64,000 bases of DNA from Bacteroidales bacterium UBA3290 (GTDB lineage: Bacteria > Bacteroidota > Bacteroidia > Bacteroidales > UBA932). The notes below the pieces were generated by a model, which was not told the DNA's origin, made no database searches, and was given only the letters and a program-made list of their open reading frames with translations. How positions within the stretch are numbered: position 1 is the first letter of the stretch; each line of letters starts with the position of its first letter. The position numbers and the translations under genes were made by a program. Below are positions 22,424 through 31,008 of this stretch, piece after piece. The stretch spans positions 146,451 to 210,450 of the forward strand of contig DETK01000033.1 of NCBI GenBank assembly GCA_002361615.1. Reading direction: 5' to 3'.

Positions 22424-24060
22424 AACGGCTCTCAGTCTGGATCGTCACGCTCTTTCTCGGAATGAGCGCCTGGGCACAAGAGCAGGCCATCCGGCCGCTC
22501 GAAGTGCCCATGTCTTTTTCCGGCACCTATGGCGAGCTGCGGCACGACCATTTCCACGGCGGCCTTGACTGGCGCGTGGGTGGAAAGGTCGGCGATGATA
22601 TCCACGTCATCAAGAGTGGATACATCTCCCGGGTGAGCGTCTCGCCCTGGGGCTATGGCAACGGCATCTACGTGACGCATCCCGACGGTACGACTTCGGT
22701 TTACGGGCATCTGCTCCGCTTCTGCGAGCCGGTGGCCCGGCGGGTGGAGGAGGAACAATACGCGCGTGAGAGTTTCAGCGTCAATCTGGAATTCGGCCCG
22801 GACGAGTTCCCCGTGCAGCAGGGCGATGTTATCGGTCAGGTGGGCAATACCGGTTCCTCTGCCGGTCCGCACCTCCACATGGAAATCCGCGACTCGGAGC
22901 AGGACTTGCCGTTGAACTATCTGTCCAGGGACGTTTATACGCCGGTCGACAAGATGTCCCCGCAGTTCCATCGCGTGTGTTTCTATGCACTGGATACCCT
23001 TCCGGTCACCGGGAGCTGGCGTATCTACAACCTCACGCAGCCCGCTTCGGTCCGCGATACACTTGTGCTTCCGCATCGCAGCTACGTGGCCATCGATGCC
23101 ACTGACCGTCAGGAAGGAACGGGCTCGAAACTGGCTGTCGAGGAATATCGCGTCACGCTCGACCAGACGCTGCTTTTCTCCTTCAAGGTGGGGGATATGC
23201 CCTTTGACAAGGGACGCTACATCAAGTCGCTGATCCAGTTTGACGAGAGCAGGGGCGGCGGCCGCGACCTGGTCAAGAGCAAAGTCGACCCGAACAACCT
23301 GCTGGCCGACCGTATTACCAGCCGTGATGGCGGTCTGATCGTCCTTGAAGACGACGCTGTTCATACGATCCGCCTCGATGCGATCGACGAGCACGGCAAC
23401 CGGGCGACGGTCCACTATAAGGTCCGTCGCGGGGACGACTTCACGCCACCGGAGCGCGACACTTCGCTGACGTATGTCCCTTGGCTTTGGTATACGCAGA
23501 ATGTCGTGACTGACAGCACGATGGCCTATTATTTGCCCGCCGGCGCACTCTACGACAACATCAACTTCAGCTATAAGAAAGTCGGCGATCCCGACCCTTC
23601 GCGCGGCATTGTCTCCGAGGTATGGCAGATCGGCACGCCCGACATTCCCTTGCAGATGGCTGGCGAACTGGAAATCGCCGCCGCGGTGCCGGAAGGCCTG
23701 GAAGATAAGACCTATATGGCCAACTACGGCAAAACCTTGACCCATTCCGGAGTGCAGGTGCGCTTTGGTACCTACTGCGTCGCGGTGGATACGGTGGCGC
23801 CTTCGATCTCTTTCCTCGGAGGGAAAGGGGGCATCGTCAATGGCAGCACCATCCGGATCAGGGTGCGCGACGACGCATCGGGTGTCTCTTCGGCCCGCGT
23901 GGAGATCGACGGGAGATGGTATCTCTCGATGCTCAAGCGTGACATCGTCTCGCTCGAACTCAAGGAAGACCGCCTCAAGCGCGGAAAACACAGGATCGAC
24001 GTTTTCGTAACGGATATTTGCGGCAATGAATCCCATGAAACCCGAGAATTTACATATTGA
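22420..24060 (+). CDS. M23-family metallopeptidase with Ig-like C-terminal region
   Basis: Length 546 residues with a signal peptide (cleavage near SAWAQEQ). The LytM/M23 domain occupies about 25-180: the zinc ligands His46 and Asp50 (HGGLD) and the catalytic HLH at 151-153 (GPHLHME) are all present, so it should be an active murein or protein endopeptidase. Residues 180-546 are beta-rich with VRDDASGV and DVFVTDICGN, like Ig-fold repeats. Start at 22420, coupled to the dnaJ stop (ATGA); open frame further upstream lies inside dnaJ and is not used. It precedes anmK, a cell-wall recycling gene, by overlap. Confidence 0.92.
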   Translation: MKRLSVWIVTLFLGMSAWAQEQAIRPLEVPMSFSGTYGELRHDHFHGGLDWRVGGKVGDDIHVIKSGYISRVSVSPWGYGNGIYVTHPDGTTSVYGHLLRFCEPVARRVEEEQYARESFSVNLEFGPDEFPVQQGDVIGQVGNTGSSAGPHLHMEIRDSEQDLPLNYLSRDVYTPVDKMSPQFHRVCFYALDTLPVTGSWRIYNLTQPASVRDTLVLPHRSYVAIDATDRQEGTGSKLAVEEYRVTLDQTLLFSFKVGDMPFDKGRYIKSLIQFDESRGGGRDLVKSKVDPNNLLADRITSRDGGLIVLEDDAVHTIRLDAIDEHGNRATVHYKVRRGDDFTPPERDTSLTYVPWLWYTQNVVTDSTMAYYLPAGALYDNINFSYKKVGDPDPSRGIVSEVWQIGTPDIPLQMAGELEIAAAVPEGLEDKTYMANYGKTLTHSGVQVRFGTYCVAVDTVAPSISFLGGKGGIVNGSTIRIRVRDDASGVSSARVEIDGRWYLSMLKRDIVSLELKEDRLKRGKHRIDVFVTDICGNESHETREFTY

Positions 24061-25117
24061 CGTAATCGGTCTGATGTCGGGTACTTCGCTCGACGGGCTG
24101 GACCTGTGCTGTGTCCATTTCGATTTTGACGGGACCTGGCACTACCGGATTGTGAAGGCCGAGAGCGTGGACTATCCGGATGAATTGCGCCGGGCGCTGG
24201 GCTCAGCCCAGGATATGACGGCGCTGGAATATGCCCGGCTGCATTCCGATTACGGGCTCTATCTGGGGCGTCAGGTGCGGGCATTCGTGGAAAGAAATCA
24301 GCTGAAAGCCGATCTCGTGGCCTCGCACGGGCAGACGATCTTCCATCAGCCGTCCGTTCGGTTTACGGCGCAGATCGGTTCCGGTGCGGGCATTGCAGCC
24401 GAGTGCGACATCGACACGGTGTGCGATTTCCGCACGACAGATGTGGCGCTGGGAGGCCAGGGTGCACCGCTGGTGCCGATCGGCGATGCCGTCCTTTTTG
24501 GCGATTACGACTATTGCCTGAATCTGGGTGGCTTCTCGAACATTTCTTTCTCTTCTGACGGGCGCCGTCTGGCATACGACATCTCGCCCGTGAACTATGT
24601 CCTGAACCATTATGCCGGATTGCGCGGCCTGGCTTTCGACAGGGACGGTGCGCTCTCCCGCAGCGGAAAAGTCTGCGGGGAACTGCTCTCGCGGCTCAAT
24701 GCCCTGGATTTTTACACCCAGCCCGGTCCCAAGTCGTTGGGACGTGAGTGGGTGGAAGAGCGTGTTTATCCGCTTATAAACGTTTATGATTTGTCGGTTG
24801 AAGATGTTCTTGCTACCTTTGTAGAACACGTTGCCATCCAGATAGGCCGGAACGTGAAGGGAGGCAGGGTGCTGGTGACGGGCGGCGGAGCCCGCAACGT
24901 CTTCCTGCTGGAGCGGATGCGTGCTGTCGCGCCCCAGGCCGGGTTTGTTGTGCCCGACCCGCTTACCGTCGATTTCAAGGAAGCCCTTATTTTCGCTCTG
25001 CTGGGCGCTCTCTACGTGGCCGGACGGCCGAATTGCCTCTCATCTGTCACCGGCGCCGTCCGCGACAATATCGGCGGCTGCCTTTATAAAGGAAACAAAT
25101 CGAATACTGCGATATGA
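24026..25117 (+). CDS. anmK: Anhydro-N-acetylmuramic acid kinase
   Basis: Phosphorylates and hydrolyses 1,6-anhydro-MurNAc from peptidoglycan turnover to MurNAc-6-P. Length 363 residues. The N-terminal phosphate loop GLMSGTSLDGLD is diagnostic, with DFRTTDVALGGQGAPLVP and a later TGGGARN stretch typical of the actin-like ATPase fold. It overlaps the M23 gene by 35 bp; an alternative ATG at 24035 would shorten the overlap. Its place after a murein hydrolase fits a cell-wall turnover operon. Confidence 0.95.
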   Translation: MNPMKPENLHIDVIGLMSGTSLDGLDLCCVHFDFDGTWHYRIVKAESVDYPDELRRALGSAQDMTALEYARLHSDYGLYLGRQVRAFVERNQLKADLVASHGQTIFHQPSVRFTAQIGSGAGIAAECDIDTVCDFRTTDVALGGQGAPLVPIGDAVLFGDYDYCLNLGGFSNISFSSDGRRLAYDISPVNYVLNHYAGLRGLAFDRDGALSRSGKVCGELLSRLNALDFYTQPGPKSLGREWVEERVYPLINVYDLSVEDVLATFVEHVAIQIGRNVKGGRVLVTGGGARNVFLLERMRAVAPQAGFVVPDPLTVDFKEALIFALLGALYVAGRPNCLSSVTGAVRDNIGGCLYKGNKSNTAI

Positions 25118-25680
25118 AAAGACTGACCCTTATTCTCTGCACGGTCCTGGCCGTATGTGCCTGCGCCCAGAAGGAGCCCGATCCGGTGGCGGAAGCCATC
25201 ATCGCCGAATTGACGAAAGACCTCGATCAGCCCTTCGACATCTCGGTCCGCAACCTGCAGATGCTCGATTCCACGACCTTCGCGACGGAGTTCCAGCGCC
25301 GCATCAGCATCTACGATACCCGACTGCAGCAGAATACCGAGCGGATGGAAAAATACATCCGGCAGGGCATGAAAAAGAACGCCACCCTGATGTATGACGA
25401 ACTCAAGAAAGACACCAGGATCTACAACGAACTCATCGGCCTGAAGGAGATGATGGGTGGCGATACCCTGAAGATCGCCTATTATGACTATTCCTTCGCC
25501 TACGGGGGAAAGGTCGGCAGCAGCAAACTTCCCGACAAGCAGGCCTATGCGACCGTCACGCCCGAAGGCAAGGTACTGACCTGTGTCTCCGACCAGCGCG
25601 ACCTCCATAAAGCCACTGGCCTGGTCATCCCCGGTTACAAGGAATTGCTCGACAGTTTCAAGGAAGAAGCGAAAGAGTGA
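25114..25680 (+). CDS. Hypothetical lipoprotein
   Basis: Length 188 residues. The N-terminus RLTLILCTVLAVCACAQ is a signal peptide with a lipobox Cys (VCAC). The mature part is mostly charged and helical, without a motif I recognise. A repeated DTR/DTL helix pattern and a C-terminal helix LLDSFKEEAKE are the only visible features. It overlaps anmK by 4 bp (ATGA) and rmuC by 1 bp, so it is in the same operon. Function unknown. Confidence 0.75.
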   Translation: MKRLTLILCTVLAVCACAQKEPDPVAEAIIAELTKDLDQPFDISVRNLQMLDSTTFATEFQRRISIYDTRLQQNTERMEKYIRQGMKKNATLMYDELKKDTRIYNELIGLKEMMGGDTLKIAYYDYSFAYGGKVGSSKLPDKQAYATVTPEGKVLTCVSDQRDLHKATGLVIPGYKELLDSFKEEAKE

Positions 25681-27050
25681 TGGATACGCTTTCCTATTTC
25701 TTTTTGGCGGCGCTGGCCGTCGTGGTGGTTGCGGTGCTCGTGACGAGGGCCATCGTGCGCTCCCGGCTCCAGGCCCGCTCTGGTGCTGAAAAGGCCCGGC
25801 TTGAAACAGAACTCTCTCATCTCCAGGAAGAAAATGAGAGACTCAAGGGCGAGATGAAGGCGTTTCAGGACGAGATGCCCTCCCGCATCGAAAAAGCCGT
25901 GAATGCCGCCAACAAGGCGAAGGACGAGGTCCTCGAGGCGCGGGAGAAAGCACACGAGGAAGCGATGGCAACCCTGAAAGAAAACTTCGGCACGGCGCTC
26001 GGCCAACTTAAGGCTCAGGTCAAGGAAGATACGGATGTCTTGCTCAAGGCCCGTCAAAAAGAGTTCAAGGATGCTTCCGGTGAAGCGATCGGTACCCTGC
26101 TTTCGCCGCTTAAGGACAAATTGGAAGACCTGCGCAAAGAGATGTCGGCCAACAGCGATGTCCACAAGGCTTCGCGTGAGGCGATGAAGACCGAAGTCGA
26201 CAACCTGATGAAATACACGGGCCGCGTGTCGGAAAGTACCGACCGTCTGGCTGCCGCCTTCAAGTATGGCAACAAGCTGCAGGGTACCTGGGGTGAGACA
26301 ATCCTCGAAGAACTGCTTTCTTCACAGGGTCTTACGGCCGGCGTCCATTTCGACGTGCAGCCTACTATCACCGATGCGGCAGGCAACGCCGTCCGCAATG
26401 AAGATGGCTCCGTGATGCGTCCCGACGTGATTATCCACCTGGACCGCCGCCGCGAGGTCATCGTCGATGCCAAGACTTCGCTCACAGCCTATGTGGACTA
26501 TGTGAATGCCTCTTCCGAAGAAGAACGGGCGCGGTATCTGAAAGCGCACGTGGACAGTCTCAAGACGCACGTCAAGGAGCTCGCCCGGAAAGACTACTCA
26601 GCCTACATTCAGAAGCCGAAGGTTTCTGCTGGCTATGTGATCATGTTCGTTCCCAATATGGGCGCGCTCTGGACAGCACTCAATGCCGAACCCGACCTGT
26701 GGCGCCGTGCTGCAGAACAGAATGTCTATATCGCTGATGAACAGACGCTCTATGCCGCCATCCGCATCGTCCAGCTGACCTGGACGCAGCTGCAGCAGGC
26801 TGAGAATCACGAAAAGGTCTTCGCCCTGGCCGACGAGATGGTCGACCGCGTGGAGAAGTTCATGATCAGTTACGAGAGTGTCGGGAAGGCCCTGGAATCT
26901 GCCACGAAGGCATATGGCGATGCCCGTCGCAAGCTGGAGCCCCGCGGCCAAAGCATCCTGACCACCGCCCGCAAACTCACGGAAATGGGCGCCAAAAAAG
27001 GCAAACTGCTCGACAAAGCGCTGATGGATGTCGATGAAATCCCCGAATAA
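25680..27050 (+). CDS. rmuC: RmuC-family protein
   Basis: Length 456 residues. One N-terminal membrane anchor (about 4-25), a long coiled coil (30-165), then the conserved RmuC nuclease-like domain with GTWGE near 200, RPDVIIHL and VIVDAKTSL near 260 (PD-(D/E)XK-like core). RmuC limits inversions between short inverted repeats in E. coli; the mechanism is not settled. The start is put at ATG 25680, overlapping the previous stop (TGATG); a GTG at 25677 is an alternative. That inverted repeats are prominent elsewhere in this window is a coincidence I draw nothing from. Confidence 0.92.
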   Translation: MDTLSYFFLAALAVVVVAVLVTRAIVRSRLQARSGAEKARLETELSHLQEENERLKGEMKAFQDEMPSRIEKAVNAANKAKDEVLEAREKAHEEAMATLKENFGTALGQLKAQVKEDTDVLLKARQKEFKDASGEAIGTLLSPLKDKLEDLRKEMSANSDVHKASREAMKTEVDNLMKYTGRVSESTDRLAAAFKYGNKLQGTWGETILEELLSSQGLTAGVHFDVQPTITDAAGNAVRNEDGSVMRPDVIIHLDRRREVIVDAKTSLTAYVDYVNASSEEERARYLKAHVDSLKTHVKELARKDYSAYIQKPKVSAGYVIMFVPNMGALWTALNAEPDLWRRAAEQNVYIADEQTLYAAIRIVQLTWTQLQQAENHEKVFALADEMVDRVEKFMISYESVGKALESATKAYGDARRKLEPRGQSILTTARKLTEMGAKKGKLLDKALMDVDEIPE

Positions 27051-27059
27051 ACACTTGCT

Positions 27060-27258
27060 GGAAAAGCGGCTTCAGCCGCTAGTGGAGGCCGTGAGCGCAA
27101 GCCTGTGTGATAGCAGGCCGGAGCGGCAAGTACTTGCCAGTCGCCATCAGGCGACCGCCGTAGGCCGGTACTTTTGCAACAGAGGCTCGCATGGGTAGTC
27201 GATACGCGCAGCAAAAGTACTAAGGCCGGGAGGCGCGGGGGTTGGGGCAGCGCCCCAG
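27060..27258. repeat. Structured non-coding repeat-like segment after rmuC
   Basis: No gene. It contains a GCGGC-TTCA-GCCGC hairpin (27067-27080), the hairpin GGCGACTGGC/GCCAGTCGCC-related GTCGCC-ATCA-GGCGAC, and a 10-bp inverted repeat GTACTTTTGC / GCAAAAGTAC (about 27168 and 27213) flanked by GGCCGG on both sides. It looks like a dispersed palindromic repeat unit, 3' of tRNA-Val. A smaller similar region lies 3' of tRNA-Ala near 59,300. Confidence 0.5.
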
Positions 27259-27259
27259 T

Positions 27260-27284
27260 AAAAGAAAGCCGCCCTGGGGGCGGC
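27260..27284 (-). terminator. Terminator after tRNA-Val
   Basis: Stem GCCGCCC/GGGCGGC (27268-27284). On the minus strand it is followed by TTTCTTTT. It begins 2 bp past the tRNA 3' end. Confidence 0.8.
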
Positions 27285-27286
27285 AG

Positions 27287-27361
27287 TGGAAACAACTGGA
27301 TTCGAACCAGTGACCCCCTGCTTGTAAGGCAGGTGCTCTAAACCAGCTGAGCTATGCTTCC
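27287..27361 (-). tRNA. tRNA-Val (anticodon TAC)
   Basis: Complete cloverleaf: acceptor GGAAGCA/TGTTTCC, D arm with AGCTCAGCTGG, anticodon stem CCTGC/GCAGG with loop CTTACAA (anticodon TAC, reads GUA and other GUN codons), T arm with TTCGAAT. CCA is not encoded. Own promoter and terminator. Confidence 0.95.
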
Positions 27362-27373
27362 TTTTGGGGATGG

Positions 27374-27404
27374 CAAAGGTAGGAACTTTTTGAGAAACCG
27401 CAAA
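27374..27404 (-). promoter_or_regulatory. Promoter for tRNA-Val
   Basis: On the minus strand TTTG (27401-27404), exactly 19 bp, TACCTTTG (27374-27381), 12 bp before the tRNA 5' end: a perfect Bacteroidota promoter. Confidence 0.85.
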
Positions 27405-27418
27405 ATTTTGATACAGTC

Positions 27419-28531
27419 ATGAATAAAACACTTCTTTTCGTCCTTTCGGCCTTGCTGCTGCTCTCGGGGTGCCGTGCGCCGAAAGCGGAGGTCGATCCGC
27501 GGGTGTCAGCCGCCCTGGATTCCCTCCAGATCCTGGTCGATGCGAATGGAATCCCCGTTTTCCAATACTGCTATTTCTCTCCGCAAGGCCAGTTGCACGG
27601 ACTTGTGTGCGCGGAGGATACGGTCTTCAATATCCCGCAGAATATCAGCGAGAACAGTATTTTTCAGGCTGCATCGCTGAGCAAGCCGGTGTTCGCCTAT
27701 ATCGTGATGCGGATGGTGGACCGGGGCGAGATCGACCTGGACCGTCCCATCGCCGACTATACCGATATCGACCGTTTCGACGACAAGGAGATGGCCCGGC
27801 GCCTGACGCCTCGCATCGTGCTCTCTCACCAGACGGGCCTGCCCAACTGGGCCGCCGGCCCCTCGTCGGATGAGTGGCCTACGAGCCGAATTACCTTCAA
27901 GTATCCGGTCGATTCCTGTTTCGCGTATTCGGGTGAAGGCTACGCGTTCCTCCAGCGGGCCGTGGAAGCCATTCAGGGAGAGCCGCTCGACGCCATCGCC
28001 CGTCGCGAAGTCTTTGAGCCTTTCGATATGCCGACGACATCTTACGCCTGGCAGCCTGCGTACGATACGCTGGCGCTGGTGGGTTTCAACCGGGACGGAG
28101 AAGACAGGGGTCAAGGACGCCATCCGCGTGCCAACAGCGCCTATACGCTGCGTACCAATGCCATCGAGTATGCAAATTTCGTCAGACGGGGCCTCCTGGA
28201 AGGCGAGGGCCTTTCTGAATCAGCACATAAAGAGATGTTCACGCACCAGGTCCACGCGCAGCGCTATGCCGATGAACCGCGGGCCTGCGACACTTCCGTG
28301 TTCTGGTGCCTGGGCTTCGGCGCTGTCGCTGAGCCCGCTGTAGGTGCGGGTGAATACTACTGGCACTGGGGCGACAACGGCAATTTCAAGGCGCTGTGGC
28401 TCCTGCATCCGGCAACGAAGGAAGGCTTCGTCTATTTCACCAATCGTGCGACCGGCCACGACCTTCTCGATCCTTTCCTGAAACAGCTCACCGGCGACGA
28501 GTTGCCGCTGAATGACTGGATTAGGAACTGA
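27419..28531 (+). CDS. Beta-lactamase-fold serine hydrolase lipoprotein
   Basis: Length 370 residues, with a lipoprotein signal ending LLLLSGCRAP. Class C beta-lactamase/DD-peptidase fold: SxxK motif SLSK with Ser86 and Lys89, a tyrosine motif around CFAYSGEGY, and the third-box HWGDNG at His316. Such proteins are periplasmic or surface esterases/peptidases; true beta-lactamase activity cannot be read from sequence. It converges with another serine hydrolase of the same fold across a shared terminator. The two are not close copies. Confidence 0.88.
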   Translation: MNKTLLFVLSALLLLSGCRAPKAEVDPRVSAALDSLQILVDANGIPVFQYCYFSPQGQLHGLVCAEDTVFNIPQNISENSIFQAASLSKPVFAYIVMRMVDRGEIDLDRPIADYTDIDRFDDKEMARRLTPRIVLSHQTGLPNWAAGPSSDEWPTSRITFKYPVDSCFAYSGEGYAFLQRAVEAIQGEPLDAIARREVFEPFDMPTTSYAWQPAYDTLALVGFNRDGEDRGQGRHPRANSAYTLRTNAIEYANFVRRGLLEGEGLSESAHKEMFTHQVHAQRYADEPRACDTSVFWCLGFGAVAEPAVGAGEYYWHWGDNGNFKALWLLHPATKEGFVYFTNRATGHDLLDPFLKQLTGDELPLNDWIRN

Positions 28532-28543
28532 GAACAGGATAAG

Positions 28544-28566
28544 ATTCCCCGGTCAAGCCGGGGAAT
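28544..28566. terminator. Bidirectional terminator between two serine hydrolase genes
   Basis: Stem ATTCCCCGG / CCGGGGAAT with loop TCAAG, placed in the 47-bp gap between convergent genes. Poly-T is weak on both sides. Confidence 0.6.
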
Positions 28567-28578
28567 GACGAAGGAAGG

Positions 28579-29745
28579 TCAGAAGCCGAAGATGGATTCG
28601 ATCTGCTGCATTACGGCGTAGCGGTCCCAGTCGGCGCGGTTGGCGAAGACCAGCACGAGGGCTTTGTCTTCGGGGTAGCGGGCGGCCAGGATCTTGAAGC
28701 CGCCATTGTCACCGGTATGGTAGATCACTTCTTTGGTCGTGTCCGTCTTGGGCTCGATGAACCAGCCGTAGCCGTACCAGGTGTTAGGGCGGTTCTGGTA
28801 GTCGCTCCAGGGACTGTCACTGGCGTAGATATGGGGCGACTGGGCATCCACGCGATTGGCTTCTTCGAGCACTTTGTTCTCGCGTAAAGCGCGCTCCCAG
28901 AGCGCGAATTCGTGCGTGGAACAGTAGATGCCGCCGTCAGGCCGGGTGGCGAAGAAAGTCTCTTCTCCGTAATCGTATTCATACCATTTTTTCGGCTCGT
29001 CGGAGGGCTGGCTGTCCGCCGTGCGCTCTTCCGGCATATCTTCTACGTCAGCGTATTCGTAACCGTGCGCCATGTTCGGAATCAATTCCTGATGCTGCGG
29101 GTCGAAGTAGAGCGTCTGCAGCATACCGGCAGGGCGAAAGATGTTCTCCGTAACATATTGCGTGAAAGGCATTTTCGTGACCTTTTCGACAATGGCGCCG
29201 CAGAGGACGAAGGTAGGGTTGATATATTCGTAAGCCGTACCGGGCTCGAAGTGCAGGTAGTCGAGCGTGGGAAGATAGGACATGGCCAGTGCTTCGTCTC
29301 CCTTGATCTTCATTTCACGCGGAATGCCGCCGCGGGCATCCGGGACACCCGAAGAGTGGGAGAGGAGATGCTTGATCTGGATGTCCTTCCAGAAAGGGGC
29401 CTTGTACTCCGGAAAATACTTTGAGACAGGGTCTTCCAGCGACAGCTTTCCCTGTTCGGCCAGTTGGAGGATGGCCACGGCCGTGAACTGTTTCGACACG
29501 GAGGCGATATTGAAGAACGTATTGCCGTCGATGGGTTTGCGGGTCTCGATGTCGGCGATGCCGTAGCCCTTGTCGAAGATGATGTCATCGCCCTTGAGCA
29601 CCAGGACGGCAGCCCCGGGTTCATCGGCGGGGAACAGGGAGGAACAAAGCTGGTCGAGTTTTGCAACCGCTTCTTTTTCAGGATTTTTTGTGCAAGATAC
29701 CATCATGGTCGAAAGAATCAGGAGCAGGAAGGCAAGTTTTTTCAT
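28579..29745 (-). CDS. Beta-lactamase-fold serine hydrolase lipoprotein
   Basis: Length 388 residues with a lipobox (STMMVSCTK). Class C-type fold: SVSK with Ser82 and Lys85, the YxN box YEYIN, and a third box HTGDNGG close to the C-terminus. It belongs to the broad PBP4*/AmpC-like hydrolase group. It lies 12 bp after cinA on the same strand and may be the last gene of that operon. Substrate unknown. Confidence 0.88.
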   Translation of the reverse strand: MKKLAFLLLILSTMMVSCTKNPEKEAVAKLDQLCSSLFPADEPGAAVLVLKGDDIIFDKGYGIADIETRKPIDGNTFFNIASVSKQFTAVAILQLAEQGKLSLEDPVSKYFPEYKAPFWKDIQIKHLLSHSSGVPDARGGIPREMKIKGDEALAMSYLPTLDYLHFEPGTAYEYINPTFVLCGAIVEKVTKMPFTQYVTENIFRPAGMLQTLYFDPQHQELIPNMAHGYEYADVEDMPEERTADSQPSDEPKKWYEYDYGEETFFATRPDGGIYCSTHEFALWERALRENKVLEEANRVDAQSPHIYASDSPWSDYQNRPNTWYGYGWFIEPKTDTTKEVIYHTGDNGGFKILAARYPEDKALVLVFANRADWDRYAVMQQIESIFGF

Positions 29746-29757
29746 GGTAAGGCGTTG

Positions 29758-31008
29758 TTACAGGTTTCTTCTGAGCAGGTCGAGCGCGTAGGAAGCGAAG
29801 CGCTCGATGTTGACGGCGCGGGAGGAGGCGAAATGGACGCATTGGGTGGCCACCTGCACGCTGCCGTCTGATAGCTTCCTGGCTGCAGCCAGCCAGGCAG
29901 TGCCGACCGGTTTTTCAGGGGATCCGCCGCCCGGACCGGCAATGCCGGACGTGGCCACGGCATAGTCGGTGTCGAGCGCGCGAAGCACGCCGGCCGCCAT
30001 CTCGCGGACACAGGGCTCACTGACGGCCCCGAATTGCGACAGCGTAGCGGGTTTAACGCCCAATATGTTCATTTTTACCTCGTTGGAGTAGGATGTGACG
30101 GAGCCTTTGTAGTAGTCGCTGCAGCCGGCAACGGAGGTGATCAGTTCGGACAGGTGTCCGCCGGTGCAGGACTCGGCGAGTGCCAGGGTCTTGCCTGCGG
30201 CACGCAGCTTGGCGCCGATGACACTTTGCAGTGTATCTTCGCCCTCTCCGTAGATAGCATCTCCCAGAATTTGCTGAAGTTGCGCAATATAGGGCTTGAA
30301 ATCCGCTTTCCCGCCGAATTGGGTGAGGCGCAGGCGGACGCCGACCGTCGGATTGGGAAGATAGGCCAGGTGGATGTTCTCAGGCAGGGCGTCTTCCCAG
30401 GATTCGATTTGTTTGGCCAGCGTGGATTCGGGAATGCCGAAGGTCACGATGGTATGGTGCGTAATCTCTTCCAGGGAGAAGTGCCGGCGAATGTCGGCCA
30501 TGACGTCGGGAAGCAGGCCGATGGCTTCGAAAGGAACGCCCGGGAGCGAATAGAGCGCTGATGTGCGGGCTTTTCCCAACTGGTAGAAAGCCATACAGGG
30601 CGCCGTTCCCAACTTGTTGGGAATCACGCTGCAAGCGTCGGGAACCAGGGCTTGTGCGCGGTTGGTATCGATCATGGGGATCCCGCGTGCGCCAAGGATG
30701 CGCTTGATATGGGCCATCTGTTCGGCGGATTCCTTGTAGCCGGAGGATCCGGACAGTTCCCGGAGGGCGTCCTTGGTGATATCGTCTTTCGTGGGACCCA
30801 GGCCGCCCGTGACGATGACGATGTCGGTATTGTCCAGGCATTGACCGAGTTCCTGGATGATCCGGGCGCGGTCGTCACCGATAGAGGTCATGTATTTGAC
30901 TTGGATGCCCAGCGCATTGAGTTCGCGGGCGATGTGGGATGAGTTCGTGTCGACGATCTGGCCGATGAGGATCTCATCGCCAATGGTACAGATCGAAGCT
31001 GTTTTCAT
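29758..31008 (-). CDS. cinA: CinA-family nicotinamide mononucleotide deamidase / MoCF-domain protein
   Basis: Length 416 residues. The N-terminal molybdopterin-binding-like domain has IGDEILIGQIVDTNS and VTGGLGPTKDD, and the C-terminal CinA domain has ALAESCTGG and TSGIAGPGGG. CinA proteins are linked to pyridine nucleotide recycling (NMN deamidation by the C-terminal part, ADP-ribose pyrophosphatase by the N-terminal part) and in some bacteria to competence. Full-length two-domain form. It overlaps the upstream DHODH-like gene by 4 bp. Confidence 0.95.
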   Translation of the reverse strand: MKTASICTIGDEILIGQIVDTNSSHIARELNALGIQVKYMTSIGDDRARIIQELGQCLDNTDIVIVTGGLGPTKDDITKDALRELSGSSGYKESAEQMAHIKRILGARGIPMIDTNRAQALVPDACSVIPNKLGTAPCMAFYQLGKARTSALYSLPGVPFEAIGLLPDVMADIRRHFSLEEITHHTIVTFGIPESTLAKQIESWEDALPENIHLAYLPNPTVGVRLRLTQFGGKADFKPYIAQLQQILGDAIYGEGEDTLQSVIGAKLRAAGKTLALAESCTGGHLSELITSVAGCSDYYKGSVTSYSNEVKMNILGVKPATLSQFGAVSEPCVREMAAGVLRALDTDYAVATSGIAGPGGGSPEKPVGTAWLAAARKLSDGSVQVATQCVHFASSRAVNIERFASYALDLLRRNL

